NCBI GenBank assembly: GCA_900552455.1 | Contig: URZX01000016.1 | Location: forward strand, 1 to 50,380 | Direction of reading: 5' to 3' | DNA: 50,380 nucleotides | Source: an uncultured Peptococcaceae bacterium | GTDB taxonomy: Bacteria; Bacillota; Peptococcia; Peptococcales; Peptococcaceae | Shown here: positions 7,464 to 15,929 of the stretch, piece by piece | How positions within the stretch are numbered: position 1 is the first letter of the stretch | Layout of the letters: every line of letters begins with the position of its first letter | Made by a program: the position numbers and the translations under genes | The notes under the pieces: generated by a model | Seen by the model: only the letters and a program-made list of their open reading frames with translations | Databases searched by the model: none | Told to the model about the DNA's origin: nothing

Positions 7464-8150
7464 ATGGAAAATTTTTATGATAGAACTGAACGCCTGCTTG
7501 GCGCCGACGCCGTCGCCAAACTCGCTCGAGCGCATGTCGTCGTGCTCGGTGTCGGCGGCGTTGGCTCCTGGGCAGCAGAAGCGCTGGCGCGCGCCGGGAT
7601 CGGCGCGCTCACGCTCGTGGATTTTGACCGCATCGCGCCTTCGAATCTGAACCGCCAAGTGCACGCCCTCACAAGCACCATCGGCCGTCTCAAGGTCGAG
7701 GTCATGGCTGAGCGTCTCATCCAGATCAATCCGGCGCTCACCATCCACACCCACGCTGAGCGGCTCCTGCCGGAGGCGCTGCCGGATTATCTCGCAGACG
7801 GCGATTTCACCATCGATTGCATCGACGACGTGCAGGCGAAGGTGGCGCTCGCACTCTGGCATCTGGAGCACGGCAAGCGCATCGTCTCTTCCATGGGCAC
7901 AGGAAACAAGCTCGGCACGCATCCGTTCAAGATCGCCGACATCAGCAAAACCTCCGTCTGCCCGCTGGCGCGTGCTGTGCGGCTGAGGCTGCGCAAGGCC
8001 GGCGTGAGCAAAGGCCTGCCCGTGCTCTATTCGGAGGAGCCCGCCTACACCCAGCCGCCAGACGGCGAAAAGCCCGGCACGATCTGCTTCCCACCGGCGA
8101 TGGCAGGATTGGAGCTGGCGCGCTATGTCACCAGCCAGATTCTGCAATGA
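7464..8150 (+). CDS. tcdA: tRNA threonylcarbamoyladenosine dehydratase, ThiF/MoeB fold
   Basis: This 228-residue E1-like ATP-dependent enzyme cyclises t6A37 in tRNA to ct6A. The nucleotide-binding glycine motif GVGGVG is at residues 29-34, and SNLNRQVHALT, TIDCIDDVQAK and SSMGTGNKLGT are the family's adenylation and substrate loops. Length fits short TcdA proteins that lack the long membrane tail. The start is ATG 7464 after GGAGGGGCAGAG; an upstream in-frame start would place the promoter inside the gene. It appears to be transcribed alone. Confidence 0.9.
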   Translation: MENFYDRTERLLGADAVAKLARAHVVVLGVGGVGSWAAEALARAGIGALTLVDFDRIAPSNLNRQVHALTSTIGRLKVEVMAERLIQINPALTIHTHAERLLPEALPDYLADGDFTIDCIDDVQAKVALALWHLEHGKRIVSSMGTGNKLGTHPFKIADISKTSVCPLARAVRLRLRKAGVSKGLPVLYSEEPAYTQPPDGEKPGTICFPPAMAGLELARYVTSQILQ

Positions 8151-8230
8151 AGGAATTTCCTGAGATAATTTCTGATTATGTCTGGTCCAAAACCAAAATC
8201 TATGTTAAACTTAAGCTATAAGAGAGGTTT

Positions 8231-8350
8231 CGTTGGAGCGCCATCCAAGAAGCCAAGCCAATAGGCGCAGGCTGATTGGCTCATGGCGCCCATGCAAGGC
8301 CGGCCCGAGAAAGCAAGCAGTCAGGCGCAGCTTGATTGGCTGCCGGCTAC
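8231..8350 (+). repeat. two tandem 60-base structured units upstream of trxA
   Basis: Bases 8231-8290 and 8291-8350 are imperfect copies exactly 60 bases apart. The best-matched parts are AGGCGCAG and TGATTGGC (8263-8280 against 8323-8340). Unit 1 closes with GCGCCAT (8238-8244) and ATGGCGC (8283-8289). Unit 2 closes with GCCGGC (8299-8304) and GCCGGC (8342-8347). The helix is kept although its sequence differs. Unit 1 also has an inner helix AGCCAAT (8256-8262)/ATTGGCT (8275-8281). The ribosome binding site of trxA follows 8 bases later. This may be a regulatory leader RNA or a dispersed palindromic repeat. Confidence 0.6.
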
Positions 8351-8371
8351 TGCTTTTTAGGAGGATGAACA

Positions 8372-8695
8372 ATGGCTAGTGAACATGTGATTGCAGTCGA
8401 CGAGAGCAATTTTCAGGAAGTCGTGCTGGAATCAAGAGAACCTGTACTTGTGGATTTCTGGGCCGAATGGTGCGGACCTTGCAAGATGCTGAGTCCGATC
8501 ATCGACGAAGTTGCCAAGGAAAACGTCGGCAAGGTCAAGATCTGCAAGCTGAACGTCGACAATGCGCAGCGCATTTCCAAGCGCTATGGCGTCATGAGTA
8601 TCCCAACTGTGATGCTGTTCAAAGATGGCGAAGAAGTGGAGCGCGCCATTGGTTTTCGACCAAAATCCGATATCATCCGGATCATCAATCTCTGA
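8372..8695 (+). CDS. trxA: thioredoxin
   Basis: This 107-residue cytosolic dithiol-disulfide oxidoreductase has the active site WCGPC with C34 and C37, preceded by VDFWAEW. The cis-proline loop is SIPTVMLFKDG. Length is normal for TrxA. The start follows TAGGAGG 10 bases upstream, directly after the tandem structured units. A terminator follows, so it is monocistronic. No thioredoxin reductase gene is visible nearby. Confidence 0.95.
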   Translation: MASEHVIAVDESNFQEVVLESREPVLVDFWAEWCGPCKMLSPIIDEVAKENVGKVKICKLNVDNAQRISKRYGVMSIPTVMLFKDGEEVERAIGFRPKSDIIRIINL

Positions 8696-8712
8696 TCCTC
8701 ATCACATCGCGC

Positions 8713-8747
8713 AGCGGTTTTTTGAAAACCGTTACGTTTTTTTATGA
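8713..8747 (+). terminator. trxA terminator
   Basis: GCGGTTTT pairs with AAAACCGT around a short loop (8713-8732), followed by TACG and seven T residues. Confidence 0.7.
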
Positions 8748-8774
8748 GAAATTTTGACAATGTGTCAGGATTTA

Positions 8775-8803
8775 TTGCTGCGCGCTGAAAAACGTGCTAT
8801 CAT
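8775..8803 (+). promoter_or_regulatory. flavin reductase promoter
   Basis: TTGCTG (8775-8780), a 17-base spacer and TATCAT (8798-8803) lie 35 bases upstream of the start codon. Confidence 0.6.
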
Positions 8804-8838
8804 GCATGAAGAAAAAATCACGAAGGAGACGAAAATTT

Positions 8839-9396
8839 ATGAGAAAAGATTTTGGCACAAAAACCTGGTTCTATCCACAGCCTGTCATGATCATCGCTGC
8901 CTATGACGAAAACGGCGAAGCAAACGCGATGAACGCTGCCTGGGGCGGTGTCTACGCCAACGACAAGGTGATGCTGCGCATCAACCACGGCCACAAGACC
9001 ACACAGAACATCATCGCGCGCGGCGCTTTCACAGTAGCCTTTGCAGACGTGGACAACGTCGTTGCTTCCGACTATGTCGGCATCGTCAGCGGCAACGACG
9101 AGCCGCAGAAAATGGCAAAATCCGGCTTCCATCTGACAAAGAGCGCTCATGTCGATGCGCCGCTCATCGAAGAGCTGCCCGTCGCCATGGAATGCACCCT
9201 GGTGAAGGTCAATGAAGATGGCAACATCATCGGCAAGATCGAAAACGTCAGCGTTGACGAGCGCGTGCTCGACGCCGACGGCAATCTCGACTTTACAAAA
9301 TTCCGTCCGATCTCGTTCGAACCGGCGCACGCCGACTACCGCGTCCTCGGCGAAAAGGTGGCGGACGCCTTTCAGATTGGTGCGCAGTTGAAATAA
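8839..9396 (+). CDS. flavin reductase-like FMN-binding protein
   Basis: This 185-residue protein has the split-barrel flavin reductase fold. Its motifs are the N-terminal KTWFYPQPVMIIAAYD, then NAMNAAWGGVY (substrate and FMN loop) and KTTQNIIARGAFTVAFA, and a later C-terminal FRPISFEPAHADYRVLGE. Relatives include flavoredoxins and NAD(P)H-flavin oxidoreductases of anaerobes; the exact electron partner cannot be read from sequence. I chose the ATG at 8839 because GAAGGAGACG precedes it and the conserved region begins directly after. It has its own promoter and terminator. Confidence 0.85.
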   Translation: MRKDFGTKTWFYPQPVMIIAAYDENGEANAMNAAWGGVYANDKVMLRINHGHKTTQNIIARGAFTVAFADVDNVVASDYVGIVSGNDEPQKMAKSGFHLTKSAHVDAPLIEELPVAMECTLVKVNEDGNIIGKIENVSVDERVLDADGNLDFTKFRPISFEPAHADYRVLGEKVADAFQIGAQLK

Positions 9397-9406
9397 GCGC
9401 GCATTT

Positions 9407-9440
9407 TCCGGCTGCTCGTTTTCCGCAGCCGGATTTTTTT
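9407..9440 (+). terminator. flavin reductase terminator
   Basis: TCCGGCTGC (9407-9415) pairs perfectly with GCAGCCGGA (9425-9433), followed by seven T residues. Confidence 0.9.
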
Positions 9441-9471
9441 CGCCAAAGAAGGCTTTCCTGCGCGGATTCTT

Positions 9472-9501
9472 TTGACGCCAGACGGCAGCGCATGTTATAC
9501 T
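9472..9501 (+). promoter_or_regulatory. nrdR promoter with extended -10
   Basis: TTGACG (9472-9477), an 18-base spacer and TATACT (9496-9501) preceded by TGT form a good extended -10 promoter, 64 bases upstream of nrdR. Confidence 0.65.
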
Positions 9502-9565
9502 GAAAGAGTGTAGCGCTGCCTCTGCAGCGCAAAGCGAACAACGCAAGTAGCAAAGGGTGATCCGT

Positions 9566-10027
9566 ATGTTATGTCCAGTTTGTGGCGGGCAAAGCCGGGT
9601 GTTGGATACGCGTACCAACGACACTGTAAACACCGTGAAGCGCCGCCGGGAATGTGTGGAATGTGGCAAGCGTTTTACGACCTATGAAAAGATTGAGGAT
9701 ATGCCGCTGATCGTGCGAAAAAGATCCGGACGCACCGAGCTGTTCGACAAGGCCAAGATCCTGCGCGGCCTGGCAAAAGCCTGCGAAAAACGTCCGGTGA
9801 CCATCGATCAGCTCGAAGAAATGGTCGACAACATCGAAAAGCAGCTGAAAAACAATTACACCGAAGTCTCCACCTCGGAGATCGGTCAGACCATTCTCGA
9901 GCACCTGCTCAAGCTCGACCAGGTGGCGTATATCCGTTTTGCGTCGGTTTATAAGGATTTTTCGGATATCGAGAGCTTTTTCAAGGAGCTGGAGACGCTG
10001 AAAGAATCGGTGAACACCGGTGACTGA
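9566..10027 (+). CDS. nrdR: transcriptional repressor NrdR
   Basis: This 153-residue nucleotide-sensing repressor controls ribonucleotide reductase genes. The N-terminal zinc ribbon uses C3, C6, C30 and C33 (MLCPVCGG and ECVECGKRF). The ATP-cone domain starts at LIVRKRSGRTELFD and ends near IRFASVYKDF. I prefer ATG 9566, 8 bases after AAAGGG, over the in-frame GTG at 9557, because NrdR normally begins at this MxCP motif. The gene overlaps recO by 8 bases. No nrd genes lie in the window. Confidence 0.95.
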   Translation: MLCPVCGGQSRVLDTRTNDTVNTVKRRRECVECGKRFTTYEKIEDMPLIVRKRSGRTELFDKAKILRGLAKACEKRPVTIDQLEEMVDNIEKQLKNNYTEVSTSEIGQTILEHLLKLDQVAYIRFASVYKDFSDIESFFKELETLKESVNTGD

Positions 10028-10730
10028 ACCCTATCTCAGCGACCGCTTCGTCGTGCTGGGGCGTCGGCCCTTCAGGGACAATGACGCCCATCTCGTGCTG
10101 CTGGGAGAGCAGCTGGGCAAGTGCGTGGCGCTGGCAAAGGGTGTTGGCAAACCAACGAGCAAGCTCTCGTCGCTTTTAGAGGTTGGAAATCTCATCGAGG
10201 CAGAGCTTTACGATGGCAAAGCCGGCTACACCCTGCTTTCGGCTAGTCAGGTGGCTGGTTTCAGCCGTCGGTTCGCTTCCTACGAAGCGCTCTGCACAAG
10301 TGTGACGATCTGCGAGCTCACCGACGCCGCCCTCGAGCAGGGGCCGGGCGAGGAAGAGGTGTTCCGTTTTCTCACACAGACCCTGGCTGCGATGAACGAC
10401 CGCAACCTCATCGAAATGCGGCTGCGCTTTGAGTGGGCGCTGCTCCAGTGGTCAGGCTACGCGAGCGACGATCCGCAGGATTTTCTAGCGCTGCTCGCGC
10501 GCTTCTGGCGCACAGAATCGTTTTCGCCCGAAAAGCAGGCGCTCGCAGATGAGCTGCTGGCCTTTTTCAGCGTGCCCCTCGCAAGCGCGCGCGTCGGCGA
10601 TTATCTGCTCTCGAAGCAGGCACGAAAAACCATGCGCCGCCTGCTCGACAAGCTCATAAGCTCCCAGCTTTCGCTGCGGCTCAAAAGCGTGGCGCTCTTA
10701 GATGCGGCGACAATGCAATTCTATCCTTGA
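10020..10730 (+). CDS. recO: DNA repair protein RecO
   Basis: This 236-residue protein promotes RecF-pathway recombination by annealing single strands and loading RecA. The N-terminal OB-fold reads FVVLGRRPFRDNDAHLVLLG then ALAKGVGKPTSKLSSLLEVG, and the rest is helical. The start is GTG 10020, overlapping the nrdR end. Many Gram-positive RecO proteins carry a C-terminal four-cysteine zinc loop. Here the only cysteines are near residues 35, 92 and 98, and the C-terminal half has none. The stop codon lies inside the -35 box of the glyQS promoter. Confidence 0.88.
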   Translation: MTEPYLSDRFVVLGRRPFRDNDAHLVLLGEQLGKCVALAKGVGKPTSKLSSLLEVGNLIEAELYDGKAGYTLLSASQVAGFSRRFASYEALCTSVTICELTDAALEQGPGEEEVFRFLTQTLAAMNDRNLIEMRLRFEWALLQWSGYASDDPQDFLALLARFWRTESFSPEKQALADELLAFFSVPLASARVGDYLLSKQARKTMRRLLDKLISSQLSLRLKSVALLDAATMQFYP

Positions 10731-10754
10731 CAAGTGGACAGAATCACGTATAAT
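10727..10754 (+). promoter_or_regulatory. glyQS T-box promoter
   Basis: TTGACA (10727-10732), a 16-base spacer and TATAAT (10749-10754) give consensus boxes. The -35 includes the recO stop codon. Confidence 0.85.
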
Positions 10755-10760
10755 ATTTCC

Positions 10761-10976
10761 TATACTATAGAAGAACGATGACGAAGAGAAAAAGCTGCAA
10801 GCAAGTTCCAAGCGAGTCGGTGATGGTGAGAGACCGATACTGCGAACAGCCCATAAGGCGCTTCTGAGTTCATTTTTTAAGCGGACATGCAAATGTCAAT
10901 CAGGGTGGAACCGCGGGTAATGCTCGTCCCTGTCAGAAATGACAGAGGCGGGCTTTTGTATTTTTTAGGAGGATGC
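10761..10976 (+). ncRNA. glycine T-box riboswitch
   Basis: This leader senses uncharged tRNA-Gly. The T-box core AGGGTGGAACCGCGGG is at 10902-10917, and the UGG within it would pair with the tRNA acceptor end. Stem I holds the AAGAGAAAAAGCTG start, a GGTGATGGTGAGAGACC distal loop and a likely GGC glycine specifier near 10858, just before CTTCTGAG. The terminator pairs CTCGTCCCTGTCA with TGACAGAGGCGGG (10923-10952) and precedes T-runs. Uncharged tRNA would favour the antiterminator and glyQS expression. Confidence 0.93.
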
Positions 10977-10977
10977 T

Positions 10978-11844
10978 ATGCAATTTCAAGAAATGATCTT
11001 ATCGCTGAATAAGTATTGGAGCGACAACGGCTGCATCATTCTGCAGCCATACGACATCGAAAAGGGCGCCGGCACGATGAATCCGGCCACCTTCCTGCGC
11101 GCGCTCGGGCCAGAACCATGGAACGTCGCCTATGTTGAGCCTTGCCGTCGTCCGGCGGATGGCCGCTATGGCGACAACCCAAACCGCCTGCAGCATTATT
11201 ACCAGTATCAGGTCATCCTGAAGCCATCTCCGGACAATATCCAGGAGCTCTATCTCAAGAGCCTGGAGATCCTCGGCATTGACCTGCTCAAGCACGACGT
11301 GCGTTTCGTCGAGGACAACTGGGAATCGCCAACCCTCGGCGCCTGGGGCCTTGGCTGGGAAGTCTGGCTCGATGGCATGGAAGTCACCCAGTTCACCTAT
11401 TTCCAGCAGTGCGGCGGCATTGACTGTGATCCTGTCTGCGGGGAGATCACCTACGGGCTCGAACGTCTGGCCATGTTCATCCAGAACAAGGAAAACGTCT
11501 ACGACATCGACTGGATCGGGGATGTGAAGTACGGCGACGTGTTCCATCACAACGAAGTGGAATATTCGAAGTACAACTTTGAATTCTCCGATGCGACCAT
11601 GCTGGCAACGCTTTTTGATATGTACGAAAAGGAAGCAGAACACGTGCTCGAATGTGGCGTCGTGCAGCCAGCTTACGACTACGCGCTGAAATGCTCCCAT
11701 GTGTTCAACCTGCTGGATGCACGCGGCGCGATCAGCGTCACCGAACGCACGCATTATATCGCACGCGTCCGCAATCTTGCCAAGAAATGCGCTGAAGCTT
11801 ATGTGGAAGAACGCCGCAAGCTCGGCTTCCCACTGTGTAAATAA
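10978..11844 (+). CDS. glyQ: glycyl-tRNA synthetase alpha subunit
   Basis: This 288-residue subunit carries the class II catalytic core that charges tRNA-Gly, acting as an alpha2beta2 enzyme with GlyS. Typical signatures are the N-terminal [17 protein letters not shown], the [20 protein letters not shown] block near residues 37-56 and [16 protein letters not shown] near 154-169. Length is normal for GlyQ. The start follows TTAGGAGGATGCT just downstream of the T-box terminator. glyS begins 12 bases after the stop. Expression should follow tRNA-Gly charging through the T-box. Confidence 0.97.
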   Translation: MQFQEMILSLNKYWSDNGCIILQPYDIEKGAGTMNPATFLRALGPEPWNVAYVEPCRRPADGRYGDNPNRLQHYYQYQVILKPSPDNIQELYLKSLEILGIDLLKHDVRFVEDNWESPTLGAWGLGWEVWLDGMEVTQFTYFQQCGGIDCDPVCGEITYGLERLAMFIQNKENVYDIDWIGDVKYGDVFHHNEVEYSKYNFEFSDATMLATLFDMYEKEAEHVLECGVVQPAYDYALKCSHVFNLLDARGAISVTERTHYIARVRNLAKKCAEAYVEERRKLGFPLCK

Positions 11845-11856
11845 GAGGAGGATACG

Positions 11857-13941
11857 ATGGCTGAATATCTTTTAGAAATTGGCATGGAAGAAATGCCGGC
11901 TGCCTATATGAATGGCGCCGTCAGTGATCTCAAGAAAAACGCGCAGGCGCTTTTTGAAACCGTTCGCCTGACCTACGATTCTCTCGAAACCTACGCCACC
12001 CCACGTCGTCTCGTGCTTGATGTAAAAGGCCTGGCCGATCTTCAGGAAGATCTTTCCGAAGAAGTGAAGGGCCCATCTGTGAAGGCCGCTTACAAGGACG
12101 GGCAGATCGCCAAGCCACTGGAAGGCTTCCTGCGCGCCAACGGTTTCACCGAAGCAGACGTCTACACCAAGGAAATGAAGAACGGCGAATACGTTTTCTG
12201 CAAACGTGAGGAAAAAGGCCGCCCAGCGAAGGAGATCCTCGCAGAAGTCATGCCAGGACTCATCCTCGACATGAAATTTCCGAAGAGCATGCGCTGGGGC
12301 AGCCTCGATCTGCGCTATCTGCGTCCGATCCGCTGGGTCGTTTCCCTCTTTGACGCCGAGATCGTACCATTTACCGTCGGCGTGCTCGAAGCTGGCCGCA
12401 CCACCCGCGGACACCGCACCCTCGGCCACGAAGCCGTAGAGATCAAGGATGCCGCAGCTTATTTTGAAACCATGGAAAAGGAATACGTCATCGCCAGCCA
12501 GGCGCGCAGAAAAGAAATGATCCTTTCTCAGATCGCTGCCATTTTCGACGGCACCGACGAACATTACCAGGAAGACAACGCCCTCCTCGAGGAAGTCATC
12601 AATCTCGTCGAATATCCAACAGCGCTGCGCGGCAGCTTCGATGAAAAATACCTCGCGCTGCCAGATGAGCTCGTCATCACGCCAATGAAGGAGCACCAGC
12701 GCTACTTCCCAGTGCTGAAAAACGACGGCACCCTGACCAACGGCTTCATCACCGTGCGCAACGGCACCGCTGAATACCTCGACATCGTGCGCGCCGGCAA
12801 CGAAAACGTGCTGCGTGCCCGTCTCGCCGATGCAGAATTTTTCTACCAGGAAGACCTCAAGCGCGGTCTTGAATCTGGCGAAGAAAAGCTCAAGGCCATC
12901 GTCTTCCAGGAAAAGCTCGGCACCGTCTATGAAAAGACCCAGCGTCTGCAGATCATTGCCGCAGGCATCGCCCGCGATCTCCACGTCAGCGACAGCGTGC
13001 GTGAAGACGCCGTCACCGCTGCGCGCTGCACAAAGATGGACCTCGTCTCGAACGTTGTCTCCGAATTCCCTGAGCTGCAAGGCCTGATGGGCGAATATTA
13101 CTACATCGCCGAGCATCCGGACAAGAAAAACGTCGCCCAGGCCATCCGCGAGCACTACATGCCACGCTTCGCCAACGACGCTCTGCCGGAAACCGTCGAA
13201 GGCAGCATCGTCAGCGTCGCAGACAAGATCGACACCATCGTCGGTTGCTACTATGCCGGCATTATCCCAACAGGCTCCCAGGATCCGTATGCTCTGCGTC
13301 GCCAGGCACTGGGGCTGGCCAATATCATCATCGACAAAAAATGGTCCCTCTCGCTGTACCGCCTGATCAACATCGCCTGCGAAGCCTATGCAAGCACCGG
13401 GCTGCAGTTCGGCGACGACAAAACGAACGCCACCATCCATCAGTTCTTTGAACAGCGTCTGCTCAAGATCTTCAAGGATATGGCCATGCCAAACGACATC
13501 GTGCAGGCCGTTATGAAGGTTGGCTACGACGATTTCTACGATGTCATCCTGCGTGCTGAAGCCCTTGCTGCTTACGTCAAGAGCGACGACAAGGACGCCG
13601 TCAAGGCCACCCTCGACAACAGCGGCCGTGCTGCAAACATCACCGAAAAAGTCGAAGCCCTCACCATCGATCCTGCGCTCTTTGCAGCAGACGAAGAACG
13701 CGCGCTCTATGATGCCGTCAGCGCCTGCGAAGAAGCGCTGCCAGGGCTCGTCGAGAACAAGGACTACGCTGCTGTGATCGCACGTTTTGCAGCGCTCAAT
13801 GGCGTCGTCGAAACCTTCTTCGAAAAGATCCTCGTCATGGACGAAGATCCTGCCATCCGCGCCAACCGTCTCGCCCTTGTAAAGCGCTATGAAAGTGTGC
13901 TCGGCGCTTATTACAAGCTCAGCGAAGTCACGAACGCGTAA
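11857..13941 (+). CDS. glyS: glycyl-tRNA synthetase beta subunit
   Basis: This 694-residue beta subunit binds the anticodon and much of tRNA-Gly. The N-terminus LLEIGMEEMPAAYM is diagnostic, followed by ATPRRLVLDVKGLA, KFPKSMRWG, RPIRWVVSLF and EYPTALRGSFDEKYL. An HD-like region contains the RCTKMDLVSNVVSEFPELQG and MGEYYYIAEH segments, and QDPYALRRQALGLANII lies near residue 470. The C-terminal helices end with MDEDPAIRANRLALV. It shares the T-box-controlled transcript with glyQ. A long open frame on the opposite strand is a codon-bias shadow. Confidence 0.97.
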   Translation: MAEYLLEIGMEEMPAAYMNGAVSDLKKNAQALFETVRLTYDSLETYATPRRLVLDVKGLADLQEDLSEEVKGPSVKAAYKDGQIAKPLEGFLRANGFTEADVYTKEMKNGEYVFCKREEKGRPAKEILAEVMPGLILDMKFPKSMRWGSLDLRYLRPIRWVVSLFDAEIVPFTVGVLEAGRTTRGHRTLGHEAVEIKDAAAYFETMEKEYVIASQARRKEMILSQIAAIFDGTDEHYQEDNALLEEVINLVEYPTALRGSFDEKYLALPDELVITPMKEHQRYFPVLKNDGTLTNGFITVRNGTAEYLDIVRAGNENVLRARLADAEFFYQEDLKRGLESGEEKLKAIVFQEKLGTVYEKTQRLQIIAAGIARDLHVSDSVREDAVTAARCTKMDLVSNVVSEFPELQGLMGEYYYIAEHPDKKNVAQAIREHYMPRFANDALPETVEGSIVSVADKIDTIVGCYYAGIIPTGSQDPYALRRQALGLANIIIDKKWSLSLYRLINIACEAYASTGLQFGDDKTNATIHQFFEQRLLKIFKDMAMPNDIVQAVMKVGYDDFYDVILRAEALAAYVKSDDKDAVKATLDNSGRAANITEKVEALTIDPALFAADEERALYDAVSACEEALPGLVENKDYAAVIARFAALNGVVETFFEKILVMDEDPAIRANRLALVKRYESVLGAYYKLSEVTNA

Positions 13942-13954
13942 AGCAGGTGACACC

Positions 13955-14833
13955 ATGTTGAGCATGACAGGCTACGCGTCACTCACCAGAGAATGCGACG
14001 CCTTTTCCGTGCAGATCGACATCAAATCGGTCAACGGAAAATACAGCGATCTGCGTCTGAACGCGTCAGCCTTTGACAATAATTTTCTTGAAACCCTGCG
14101 CAAGTGCGCCGCCGCGCGCACTGTGCGCGGTCAGGTGACGGTGGATGTCGCCCTCAAACGCGGCGCACGCGTCGGCGATCTCTACCGCCTCGATATTTCG
14201 CAGCTCGAGCAGTATCAGAAGGATTACGAAGAAGCCTTCGGCAAGATCAAGGGCGACTGGAAACACATGAAGCATTTTCTCAAGCTCGATCGCGTGACGA
14301 AAAAAGACGAATTCACCTTCGACGCTGAGAAGGATGGCGAATTTGTTCTCGCCGCGCTGAACGACGCCTTCGATGCCTTCTTCGCTTCCCGCGCCGAAGA
14401 GGGCGCGCGACTGCAGAAGGATCTGCTCGCCAAGATCGCCCAGCTGGAAGAGACACGTGCCGCCATCGCGCGCCGTGTGCCAGAGCTGGAGCAGGCGTAT
14501 CGCGCGCGCCTGGAAACGCGCATGCGCGAGTTCATCGAAAACCTTGACGAGGTCGACGAAGCGCGCATCCTTTCTGAGGTTGCCGTGCACGCCGTAAAAT
14601 CCACCATCGACGAAGAGCTCGTGCGGCTCGCCTCTCATTTCGAAAAGCTCCGCGCGCTGCTTGCAAGCGACGATCAGCTCATCGGCAAAAAGCTCGATTT
14701 CTATATGCAGGAAGTCAACCGCGAATACAACACCATCGCCTCGAAAGTCAGCGATATCCAGGTCGCCGAAGAGATCGTCGAAAGCAAGGTCATCGTTGAC
14801 CAGATCCGCGAGCAGGCGCAAAATATCATGTAG
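13955..14833 (+). CDS. yicC: YicC family endoribonuclease-like protein
   Basis: This 292-residue protein has the YicC family N-terminus MLSMTGYAS, the SVNGKYSDLRLN segment and the C-terminal LDFYMQEVNREYNTIASK, which includes the DUF1732 region. YicC proteins are reported to act as endoribonucleases in RNA decay. The start is ATG 13955 after AAGCAGGTGACACC, 13 bases past the glyS stop; upstream codons in frame only extend into glyS. It heads the yicC-remA-gmk-rpoZ-coaBC order typical of Gram-positive anaerobes, and may be read from the glyQS transcript. Confidence 0.92.
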   Translation: MLSMTGYASLTRECDAFSVQIDIKSVNGKYSDLRLNASAFDNNFLETLRKCAAARTVRGQVTVDVALKRGARVGDLYRLDISQLEQYQKDYEEAFGKIKGDWKHMKHFLKLDRVTKKDEFTFDAEKDGEFVLAALNDAFDAFFASRAEEGARLQKDLLAKIAQLEETRAAIARRVPELEQAYRARLETRMREFIENLDEVDEARILSEVAVHAVKSTIDEELVRLASHFEKLRALLASDDQLIGKKLDFYMQEVNREYNTIASKVSDIQVAEEIVESKVIVDQIREQAQNIM

Positions 14834-14842
14834 GGGAACATC

Positions 14843-15076
14843 ATGACATTTTTGAACATTGGTTTTGACAACATGGTCGCCACAGATAAAATCGTCGCCA
14901 TTGTTTCTCCGGAAGGCGCGTCGGTCAAACGTCTCGTGCAATACGCCAGGGAGAATCATCGCCTCATCGATGTTTCATCGGGACGAAAAACGCGCGCTGT
15001 TGTGATCACAAGCGACGACTACATTTTGCTGTCGGCGATCCAGACCGACACACTGGCTGGACGCATGAACGATTGA
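14843..15076 (+). CDS. remA: RemA/DUF370 family DNA-binding regulator
   Basis: This 77-residue protein matches the RemA (DUF370) family, whose Bacillus member activates matrix genes and binds DNA as a ring-like oligomer. The signature is LNIGFDNMVATDKIVAIVSPEG, with SGRKTRAVVITSDDYI later. It lies 9 bases after yicC and just before gmk, the conserved family position. Regulatory targets in this organism cannot be inferred. The ribosome binding site is GTAGGGG. Confidence 0.9.
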   Translation: MTFLNIGFDNMVATDKIVAIVSPEGASVKRLVQYARENHRLIDVSSGRKTRAVVITSDDYILLSAIQTDTLAGRMND

Positions 15077-15100
15077 TTTAGAAAAAGGAGAGAACAACCT

Positions 15101-15727
15101 ATGCTGATCCACGACACAAAAGGGATTCTGTTGGTGATGAGCGGTCCGTCTGGCGCCGGGAAGGGCACACTCTGCGCCCATCTGCGCGAGCAGATCCCGG
15201 TGGCGCTGTCGATCTCGGCGACCACCCGCGCACCGCGCAAAGGCGAGCAGGAGGGCGTCAATTATTTCTTCATGACCCAGGACGAATTTAAGCAGAAGAT
15301 CCAGGAAGACGGCTTCATCGAATGGGCCAAGGTCTACGACAATTACTACGGCACGCCGCGCAAATATGTTGAAGACATGCTCGATGCCGGTCAGAACGTC
15401 ATGCTCGAGATCGATCCCCAGGGTGCTAAGAGCGTGAAGCTGCGCATTCCAGATGCGGTGCTTGTTTTTATCATGCCGCCATCCTACAAGGAGCTCGAGC
15501 GTCGTATTCGCGGCCGCGGCACAGAGACTGAAGAACAGATCGAAAAACGTTTATCGTGTGCTGTTGGTGAAATTAATACATTAGCCGCCTACGATTATGT
15601 TATAATTAATGCAGACATCCAGGCTGCCGTCGACAATCTCAAGGCGATCATCGCGGCAGAACGGTGCAAAGTATCGAGAAACACCTCGCTTCCAACGACG
15701 TTTATTTTAGAAAAGGACAGTGAATGA
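15101..15727 (+). CDS. gmk: guanylate kinase
   Basis: This 208-residue enzyme phosphorylates GMP to GDP with ATP. The P-loop [11 protein letters not shown] is near residues 14-24. The GMP-binding region contains [19 protein letters not shown], with [15 protein letters not shown] after it. The lid is in [19 protein letters not shown]. Length is normal. The ribosome binding site is AAAAGGAGAG. The stop lies just before the rpoZ start, so the two are coupled. Confidence 0.96.
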   Translation: MLIHDTKGILLVMSGPSGAGKGTLCAHLREQIPVALSISATTRAPRKGEQEGVNYFFMTQDEFKQKIQEDGFIEWAKVYDNYYGTPRKYVEDMLDAGQNVMLEIDPQGAKSVKLRIPDAVLVFIMPPSYKELERRIRGRGTETEEQIEKRLSCAVGEINTLAAYDYVIINADIQAAVDNLKAIIAAERCKVSRNTSLPTTFILEKDSE

Positions 15728-15728
15728 A

Positions 15729-15923
15729 ATGATCCAACCAAGCATTGATGAATTACTGGAAAAAACCGACAACAAATACACACTGGCTGTCGTTGCAGCC
15801 AAGCGTGCGCGTGAACTCGTCGACGGTGCCGAACGTTACACCGACGCACCAACAGACAAGGCCGTCTCCATCGCCCTCTGCGAAGTCGGCGACGGCAAGG
15901 TTACCTATCGTTTCAACGATTGA
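15729..15923 (+). CDS. rpoZ: RNA polymerase omega subunit
   Basis: This 64-residue protein stabilises the beta-prime subunit during RNA polymerase assembly. The N-terminal [29 protein letters not shown] is the family core. I chose ATG 15729 over the in-frame GTG at 15720, because the conserved region begins there and AAAGGA is too close to the GTG. The stop lies 6 bases before coaBC. The gene order gmk-rpoZ-coaBC is the usual Gram-positive one. Confidence 0.9.
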   Translation: MIQPSIDELLEKTDNKYTLAVVAAKRARELVDGAERYTDAPTDKAVSIALCEVGDGKVTYRFND

Positions 15924-15929
15924 TGCGCC

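Noticed and set aside
8754..8759. TTGACA as -35 box upstream of the flavin reductase
   Set aside because: No -10 lies 16-18 bases downstream; TTGCTG/TATCAT a little further on fits better.
11872..13965. 697-codon open frame on the minus strand opposite glyS
   Set aside because: It mirrors the biased codons of glyS, has low-complexity composition and no ribosome binding site; the plus strand is certain.
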